From NCBI GenBank assembly GCA_030616165.1, contig JAUWXV010000048.1, positions 1-18,849 on the forward strand: DNA of 18,849 nt, written 5' to 3'. This document shows, piece after piece, positions 13,658 to 18,849 of the stretch (positions within the stretch are counted from its first letter, which is position 1; each line of letters opens with the position of its first letter). Position numbers and translations under genes: made by a program. The notes beneath the pieces were generated by a model. The model was given only the letters and a program-made list of their open reading frames with translations. It was not told where the DNA came from and searched no databases. The stretch comes from a bacterium. Lineage in GTDB: Bacteria; SM23-31; JAUVVT01.

Positions 13658-15661
13658 TTACTTATTTTTCACTCTTATAGGGTAAGGGGGCCGCTTCATT
13701 TTTTGTGGCGGATTTTTCTTGAGCTCTTCCATGACGACTTCGATTGACTTTTCCAGTTGAGGATCACGGCCTGCGATGACATCAGCCGGCCACTGTTCCA
13801 CTTCAATATCTGGGGGCACTCCCACATTTTCAACAACCCAGCCGTCTTCCGTCCAGATGGCTAAGTTTGGAGCTGTAATACTTCCCCCATCCATGAGAAC
13901 AGGAAATCCGAGGGTTCCTACCAAACCTCCCCATGTCCTTTTTCCAACAAGTTTACCAAGTTTGAATTTACGAAACATCCACGGGAGTAAATCACCGCCT
14001 GAGCCGGCTGTCTCGTCGATAATCATTACTTTGGGACCCTGAATAGATGCACTCGGTGTCTTAAGGTCTGCACCATAGCGCATATTCCAATTGCAGACGA
14101 AGGGACGTCTGAGAATATCAATATAGTAGTCTGCAACCGATCCACCACCATTGAACCGCTCATCGACGATGATAGCATCTTTATGCACCTGTGGAAAAAA
14201 GTAGCGTTTGAAATAAGTGAGTCCCAATGTTGTTGTGTTTGGTACATATACATAAGCGACACGACCACCGGTTGCTTCATCGACTTTTTTGATGTTGCTT
14301 TCTACCCAGTCGCGATTCCGCAATGCGCTCTCATTCGCTATTGGAACAACACTGATTGTGCGTGCTCCTTCAGAATCTGGATTTGGACCGACCATAATCT
14401 CTATAATCTTTCCAGAGGTGTTTTCAAATAGGCTGTAAAGATTCATATCAGAAAAAAGTTCTTTCCCATTCACTGCAAGAAGATATTCCCCTTCCTTTAC
14501 ATCTACGCCGGGTTCTTTCAATGGAGAACGTAACTCAGGATTCCAGTTTAAACCACCGAATACTTTCTTGAATCGATAACGTCCATCTTCAATAGAATAA
14601 TCAGCACCCAGCAAACCACCAGGAACTCTTTTTGGCTCTTGAAAAGTATCTCCGCCTCCAACTCTATGGTGACCGACTGCCAACTCACTGCACATCCAAC
14701 GAATCACACGGTTCAAATCGCTGCGACATGCCAGATGAGGAAGGAAGACGCTGTATTTCTCTCGCATCGCTTCCCAGTCAGCGCCGTGCATGTTTGTGGC
14801 ATAGAAATAATCTCGGTTGATCCGCCAGGCTTCATGGAAAATCTGATTCCATTCAGATCTGGTGTCAATAAGAACTTCAATGTCATCGGTCTTAAGCTTT
14901 CCCTCACCGGATTCAATATTGTCAGATAACGTAGCAATTCCCCAGGAATTCCCGGAAATATAGAGAATCTTCTTTTTATCATTAGAAAGCTGGTATCTAT
15001 TAACTTCGGACATTATGACTTTATCTTTACGCTCATTGAGGTCGTATTTATGCAGGTTCGTCCCTTTTGCGCCAGGTCCCCTTGCTGTTGGAGAAGCCTC
15101 CAGATAGTAAACATGACCTTCATCTCCGGTTTGAAGGCTAAAGAAGTTCCCTGCTTGTATAGGAATGGAAATAATGCGGAAGTTTAAATCATCAAATTCA
15201 ATTGAAAAGGGCTCTTCGGGCTTGTCTTTTTCTTTTTCTGATTCTTTTTTTTCTGATTCTTCTTTTTTCTCAATGCCCTCTTCTTCATCGCTTTCCTTCG
15301 CAAGTGGTGAGGGGATGTCCTTCCTCAGAGTAGCCAAGTAAATCGCACGCGTCATGCGCATATCGACATTGGACATAGCAAACCAATGCTTAATTGGCCC
15401 AGCATCGGTGGATGCAAAAAAATAAACATATTTACCGCTTTTATCAAACACAGGGTCACTCACATCACTCAAACCATCCGTAATGGCATATGTTTTATTT
15501 TCCTCCAGCGAATAGACGTAAACCTTTTGGGTATAAGCCGCTGTATTCAGAGTATAACAAATCCATTTTGAATCAGGAGACCAGACTCCCCGAATAGGTC
15601 CAAATGTACCTGGGGAATATAGATATTCTGATGCGATTTTTTTTATCACCTCTGTCTCCAC
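13658..15661 (-). CDS. Tricorn-type protease, C-terminal part (second propeller, PDZ, protease core); split by frameshift
   Basis: 667 residues as an open frame from a GTG that is an internal codon, not a true start. Residues 1-250 are the rest of the beta-propeller region, with a charged Glu/Lys-rich insertion at about 121-150. The tricorn core C1 domain follows (WNQIFHEAWRINRDYFY), then a PDZ domain (about 365-450) and the C2 protease domain. Active-site candidates: H331 in AVGHHRVGGG, nucleophile S554 in DETAGSGGD, and E611 in VENVGVPPD, matching His746/Ser965/Glu1023 of the Thermoplasma enzyme. The frame continues upstream to 15778 without a stop and joins the preceding reading frame after a 1-nt slip. 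Catalytic residues look intact, so decay, if real, is recent. The role would be peptide degradation. Confidence 0.9.
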   Translation of the reverse strand: METEVIKKIASEYLYSPGTFGPIRGVWSPDSKWICYTLNTAAYTQKVYVYSLEENKTYAITDGLSDVSDPVFDKSGKYVYFFASTDAGPIKHWFAMSNVDMRMTRAIYLATLRKDIPSPLAKESDEEEGIEKKEESEKKESEKEKDKPEEPFSIEFDDLNFRIISIPIQAGNFFSLQTGDEGHVYYLEASPTARGPGAKGTNLHKYDLNERKDKVIMSEVNRYQLSNDKKKILYISGNSWGIATLSDNIESGEGKLKTDDIEVLIDTRSEWNQIFHEAWRINRDYFYATNMHGADWEAMREKYSVFLPHLACRSDLNRVIRWMCSELAVGHHRVGGGDTFQEPKRVPGGLLGADYSIEDGRYRFKKVFGGLNWNPELRSPLKEPGVDVKEGEYLLAVNGKELFSDMNLYSLFENTSGKIIEIMVGPNPDSEGARTISVVPIANESALRNRDWVESNIKKVDEATGGRVAYVYVPNTTTLGLTYFKRYFFPQVHKDAIIVDERFNGGGSVADYYIDILRRPFVCNWNMRYGADLKTPSASIQGPKVMIIDETAGSGGDLLPWMFRKFKLGKLVGKRTWGGLVGTLGFPVLMDGGSITAPNLAIWTEDGWVVENVGVPPDIEVEQWPADVIAGRDPQLEKSIEVVMEELKKNPPQKMKRPPYPIRVKNK

Positions 15662-15753
15662 ATCAATCCAGTAGAGCGATCTGGCGTTATCCGTGAAGGA
15701 AATCTTCTTGCTGTCATGAGACCAGACTGGTTCAGCATAGAATCCTGACCCAT

Positions 15754-16941
15754 TTAACTTGAAATTTTTTCTTCCCCCTTACCGTCCTGCTGTTTGATAT
15801 GGAGTTCATATTCACCAGATTTGTCAGAGAAATAGGCAATGAATTTGCCGTCTGGAGACCAGACTGGAGACCTCTCATGAACGCCAGTCGTATTTGTCAA
15901 GTTGCGCGGGTCTCCCTTCTCGGCTGGAACGGTGACTATTTCACCCCGGAACTCAAAAACAGCCCTTGCCCCCGAAGGCGAGATCGAAGCACCACGAATA
16001 TAGCGGGAACTCTTGACATATCGGGGACGCACTCCTAATAGGTCGGCTGCAACACCAATTGTTAACTTCCTACTCTGTTTGTCTTGGAGATTAAAAATAT
16101 GAAGGTGTCCCGCTTGCTCATAGATTATTTTGTCTCCACCATCGGAAGCGTCGAGAATTGGAAAATCGGTGTAATGGGTAAGTTGATTTGTCTCTTTGGA
16201 ATTGATATCGAAGGAAAACAAGTTAAACTCTCCGTTTCTGTCAGAACGGAAATATATTTTATCACCAATCCACATGGGGTCTGTATCATTACAGCGGCCT
16301 TCGGGTTGAGGAATCTTCTCTATGGAATAATCGTCGAACGTACAAATCCATATTGTAGAAACTGTACCTCCGCGATAATGTTTCCACTGTTGAAATCGCT
16401 CAGAGAGTGGAGTGTATGCCAATTTTATTCCATCCGGCGAATATGCAGCTTTGAAAGCATAAGGAATTTTTAAAGATTCTGGAAAACCACCTTTAACAGG
16501 AACAGTGAAAAGCTGAGTATGGCGGTTTGTGAAAACGAACCGGGAAGATGTAAAAAGAACAGCGAAGCCGTCAGGCGTGAAATCCCGAACATTATCAGAG
16601 TTAGGATGCCATGTGAGACGCTTCGGGACGCCTCCTTCCACAGGGACAACATAAACATCTGTATTACCATCATACTGGGCATTAAAGGCTATGAGTCTCC
16701 CATTGGGCGAAAAAATAGGATTGGATTCTATCCCATCATCAGAGGTCAAACGCCGAACATTTTTCCCGTCAACGTTGGCAATCCAGAGATCACCAGAATA
16801 AACAAAGGCAACGTGATTTTTGCTTATTGCTGGTTGGCTTAATAATTTGGTGTCTTTAATATCGATCTGTCCAGTTAGGCTTACTGGAAGAGCGATAGAC
16901 AAGATCAAAACCAATGAAATAGAAAAAAACCATTTTTTCAT
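15754..16941 (-). CDS. Tricorn-type protease, N-terminal part (signal peptide and beta-propeller); split by frameshift
   Basis: 395 residues. The true start of the tricorn gene: AGGAGG lies about 6 nt before the ATG. Residues 1-25 are a signal peptide (hydrophobic core, then SLTGQ), so the protease is exported, probably periplasmic, as in many bacterial tricorn homologues. From about 40 to the end come TolB/PD40-type propeller blades (NPIFSPNGRLIAF, WHPNSDNVRDFTPDG, YSPDGIKLAYT, SISPSGARAVFEFRGE, SPVWSPDGKFIAYFSDKSGEYELHI). It stops at 15754-15756 in mid-propeller. The missing continuation (FKLNGSGFYAEPVWSHDSKKI and onward) is encoded in the next frame, so the two parts are one gene of about 1,090 residues. 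Confidence 0.9.
   Translation of the reverse strand: MKKWFFSISLVLILSIALPVSLTGQIDIKDTKLLSQPAISKNHVAFVYSGDLWIANVDGKNVRRLTSDDGIESNPIFSPNGRLIAFNAQYDGNTDVYVVPVEGGVPKRLTWHPNSDNVRDFTPDGFAVLFTSSRFVFTNRHTQLFTVPVKGGFPESLKIPYAFKAAYSPDGIKLAYTPLSERFQQWKHYRGGTVSTIWICTFDDYSIEKIPQPEGRCNDTDPMWIGDKIYFRSDRNGEFNLFSFDINSKETNQLTHYTDFPILDASDGGDKIIYEQAGHLHIFNLQDKQSRKLTIGVAADLLGVRPRYVKSSRYIRGASISPSGARAVFEFRGEIVTVPAEKGDPRNLTNTTGVHERSPVWSPDGKFIAYFSDKSGEYELHIKQQDGKGEEKISS
15757..15778 (-). other. Frameshift site joining the two halves of the tricorn gene
   Basis: The upstream frame stops at TAA 15754-15756 and the downstream frame has a stop at 15779-15781, so the shift must lie in these 22 bases. On the coding strand they contain G5 then A6 (T6 at 15765-15770 on +). 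One extra A gives GKGEEKNFKLNGSGFY and restores a continuous propeller. Candidates are a real 1-nt deletion, a sequencing error, or slippage on A6. Confidence 0.85.
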
Positions 16942-17101
16942 GAGAACCTCCTTTTTTTTAAAGTTTAAAAGATATTTGCCCTTATGAGGTGTTCTAACAT
17001 CTGTCTAATCAAAAGAAAGCAATTTATTGTAAATATTTATGTTAATGATTTATACTCTGAAATATCGGGTTCTTCTAAATAAATACTTAAGTTAACGCGT
17101 T

Positions 17102-18583
17102 CTAAAATCCAGTCATTTGGACCTTTTTCATACCATCGGGTTTGGGCATAAACATATCATTTGATGTCAGCCCGCATTCTTTCAGCATTTCCAGACAATA
17201 TTCGAGGCGGCCAAGGTCTCTGCTGCCCGCATTGTTCGTTCCAAATGAGAACTTGGCACCAGACTTTTTAGCCAATTTAATAAATGTCGAACTCGGGATT
17301 TTGTAGCGGTCATTTATTTCAATTGCTATATCATTTTTGACTGCCGCATTAATAACCTTTTGCATCCGTTCCGCAGTCCAGAGTTCGTCATATTCATCTG
17401 CGATAACATCAGGAAGAAATGTTGGATTGACAAATATATCAATTGGCTCATTGTTCAAAACCGAAAGGATTTTATCAACATACATATCCATGAAAGACTT
17501 CTTATCTTTGATATTAACCTCTTTTCTCATCCAGAGTCGTATTCGTTTACCGTTATCGTCTGTAAAAGTCAAAGCATCAGTGAAAACATAATCAAACTTA
17601 GCAATTGCTTCTTTTGAAAAGAGGTTGACCCATTCACGCCCTTCTGCCTGCATTCCTATAAAGAGCGGCACGTTTTCCATACTTTTAAGGAATTTGTAAA
17701 TACCTTCGTCATCGGTAATGGGAAATCCAATGCCGCAATTTGGGGCGATGCCATAGTTGATACCTTTTCTTCTGGATTGTGCCAGAGCTTCTTCTAGGGT
17801 CAACCCGCCCTTTACATGGACGTGAAAATCAATGATTGGAAAATTCCGCAGGTTTAGAAGGACTATCTCCGCATATCTTTCGTCGATGACAGGCATCTCA
17901 ACAGGTTCGTCTGAAATATCATCAGGTAAAGGCTTAACCATAATATTTTTGAAAAATACTTTGCTGTCTGGATCATGACATTGCAGTGCGATGGTGCCGC
18001 TGGACAATAAGCGCCCCTTCATTTCATCATTTCTAACTGGATTATTAGGTTCTGTATAATCGACAATGAGTATGTCGTTGACTTTGGTTATGATTCGTTT
18101 CCCTTTGACAATAAAGTGTATATTGAACCACTCATTGTCGATCACGATTTGTTTGAACAGATTTCTAACGCCATAAAGACTCCCGGTCCTTTTAAATTCC
18201 CTATAACTGCCACTTCCTTTGTGTGTGTTGTCGATTTGTACCTCATATCCTTTATTTGGCCAGCCTTTTTCTTGATATTCCGTGTGGAAATAAATTCCCG
18301 AATTCGAACCTGGTTCGGTCATTACATCGGCTTTTAGTTCAAAATTTTTAAAATTTGCATTTTGAACATTACCAACGAAAAACAAATGACTGCGCGGTCC
18401 ATTGCAAACAATTTGACCATCGACAACTGAAATCGAATTCGGATTTTCGCTGGCTCTCCAACCATCCAAACTTTTTCCATCAAATAATGAAATCCAACTT
18501 TGAGAATCAGAACATTTATAATTAATTGCGCTGCAAAAAGCAAACAATAATAAAACGATAATAAAAATTGTTCCGTTTTTCAT
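17102..18583 (-). CDS. Exported DUF1080 (3-keto-disaccharide lyase/hydrolase type) fused to a PHP-like metallohydrolase domain
   Basis: 493 residues with AGGA 9 nt before the ATG. Residues 4-20 form a signal peptide; cysteine C17 is preceded by FAF, a poor lipobox, so lipoprotein status is doubtful. Residues 29-217 are DUF1080/PF06439: SLFDGKSLDGWR, FELKADVMTEPGSNSGIYFHTEY, GYEVQIDN, a SLYGVR strand and HFIVKGKRIITKVNDILIVDY. Residues about 249-480 form a PHP-like domain: DFHVHVKGGLT (H254, H256), GIAPNCGIGFP, QAEGREWV (E314), IEINDRYKIPS (E422) and FSFGTNNAGSRDLGRLEYC. DUF1080 proteins include 3-keto-glycoside lyases acting after C3 oxidation by an oxidoreductase. The second domain would use metals to hydrolyse an ester or phosphoester. 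Substrate is unknown. It is transcribed toward the tricorn gene, 160 bp away. Confidence 0.88.
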   Translation of the reverse strand: MKNGTIFIIVLLLFAFCSAINYKCSDSQSWISLFDGKSLDGWRASENPNSISVVDGQIVCNGPRSHLFFVGNVQNANFKNFELKADVMTEPGSNSGIYFHTEYQEKGWPNKGYEVQIDNTHKGSGSYREFKRTGSLYGVRNLFKQIVIDNEWFNIHFIVKGKRIITKVNDILIVDYTEPNNPVRNDEMKGRLLSSGTIALQCHDPDSKVFFKNIMVKPLPDDISDEPVEMPVIDERYAEIVLLNLRNFPIIDFHVHVKGGLTLEEALAQSRRKGINYGIAPNCGIGFPITDDEGIYKFLKSMENVPLFIGMQAEGREWVNLFSKEAIAKFDYVFTDALTFTDDNGKRIRLWMRKEVNIKDKKSFMDMYVDKILSVLNNEPIDIFVNPTFLPDVIADEYDELWTAERMQKVINAAVKNDIAIEINDRYKIPSSTFIKLAKKSGAKFSFGTNNAGSRDLGRLEYCLEMLKECGLTSNDMFMPKPDGMKKVQMTGF

Positions 18584-18785
18584 TACGATTTATCCTTTCT
18601 TGTTTATTAAATAGTAAATTCCCACTCCAAAAAAATTTCCTCTCTAAAGATTATACTCAAATATAAATCACTTTCGAATTTTAAAACTAAACGTTAATGC
18701 TCTTTGGAGCTCCACTAAACATGAAAATATATTCTATTTTCGGGCTTAATTATGTTATTGCAGATTTAATAAAAATTAATATAAA

Positions 18786-18809
18786 GGGCTTGATAAATCA
18801 AGCCCCTAC
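18786..18809 (-). repeat. REP-like palindrome (copy 6) with 5' GTAG on the minus strand
   Basis: GGGCTTGAT (18786-18794) pairs with ATCAAGCCC (18797-18805) around AA; CTAC follows at 18806-18809, i.e. GTAG at the foot on the minus strand. It is oriented head-to-head with copy 7. Confidence 0.8.
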
Positions 18810-18828
18810 AATTATAATGATAACATTT

Positions 18829-18849
18829 GTAGGGGTTCGATTTATCGAA
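18829..18849 (+). repeat. REP-like palindrome (copy 7), cut by the window end
   Basis: GTAG (18829-18832) is followed by GGGTTCGAT (18833-18841), loop TT, and ATCGAA (18844-18849); the predicted closing CCC lies beyond the window. It pairs as an inverted set with copy 6, 20 bp away. Confidence 0.75.

Noticed and set aside
13776-16842. Plus-strand open frames opposite the tricorn gene
   Set aside because: They lie antisense to well-supported tricorn coding sequence, have no domain resemblance and no ribosome-binding sites.
13658-16941. Two independent genes (a TolB-like protein and a tail-specific protease)
   Set aside because: The propeller sequence continues through the junction in the next frame, the downstream open frame begins with an internal GTG without ribosome-binding site, and the joined length matches tricorn.
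17102-18583. Lipoprotein signal in the DUF1080-PHP protein
   Set aside because: C17 is preceded by F-A-F, lacking the small residue at -1 and the usual Leu at -3; a standard signal peptide is at least as likely.

Overview
The window is AT-rich bacterial DNA. It holds about 14 protein genes, one tRNA and unusually many intergenic palindromes. Strong GGAGG-type ribosome-binding sites, TolB/tricorn propellers, a Tat-exported Gfo/Idh/MocA oxidoreductase, a DUF1080 protein and TGTCATGCTGAA-type intergenic repeats suggest an uncultivated lineage in or near the FCB superphylum (KSB1-, Marinimicrobia-, Cloacimonadota- or Calditrichaeota-like). This placement is an inference from style; there is no marker gene long enough to fix it.

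Left part (1-7000, all +): the 3' end of hisS, then a probable sugar-acid catabolic block. It comprises a secreted right-handed beta-helix protein of pectate-lyase type, a Tat-exported Gfo/Idh/MocA oxidoreductase, a D-2-hydroxyacid dehydrogenase, a PfkB kinase of 2-keto-3-deoxygluconate (KDG) kinase type and a KDPG-aldolase-family protein. Kinase and aldolase are 27 bp apart and end at a strong bidirectional terminator. A plausible scheme is polysaccharide or uronate attack outside the cytoplasm, redox conversion, phosphorylation to KDPG and cleavage to pyruvate plus glyceraldehyde-3-phosphate. No uronate isomerase or dehydratase is visible.

Middle part (7000-13420): an exported or membrane-anchored SAM methyltransferase (-), murB with a run of 24 A inside the gene, a two-helix GAF-GAF-GGDEF diguanylate cyclase, a TPR gene remnant, a small zinc-ribbon protein whose 3' end is duplicated around a hairpin, rdgB, tRNA-Pro(TGG), a 350-bp element bounded by 21-bp inverted repeats, and a YbjQ-family protein (-).

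Right part (13650-18583, all -): a secreted tricorn-type protease split into two frames by a 1-nt slip at a homopolymer, then an exported DUF1080-PHP fusion protein.

The most distinctive signal is non-coding. At least five intergenic hairpins have the tetranucleotide GTAG directly at the 5' foot of a perfect stem, and the stem sequence differs between copies while pairing is kept. That is the hallmark of REP elements mobilised by RAYT (TnpA-REP) proteins. Two sets are inverted pairs (BIME-like). Three intergenic regions show palindromes nested inside longer inverted repeats, suggesting small non-autonomous mobile elements. No CRISPR array, integrase or transposase gene is in the window.
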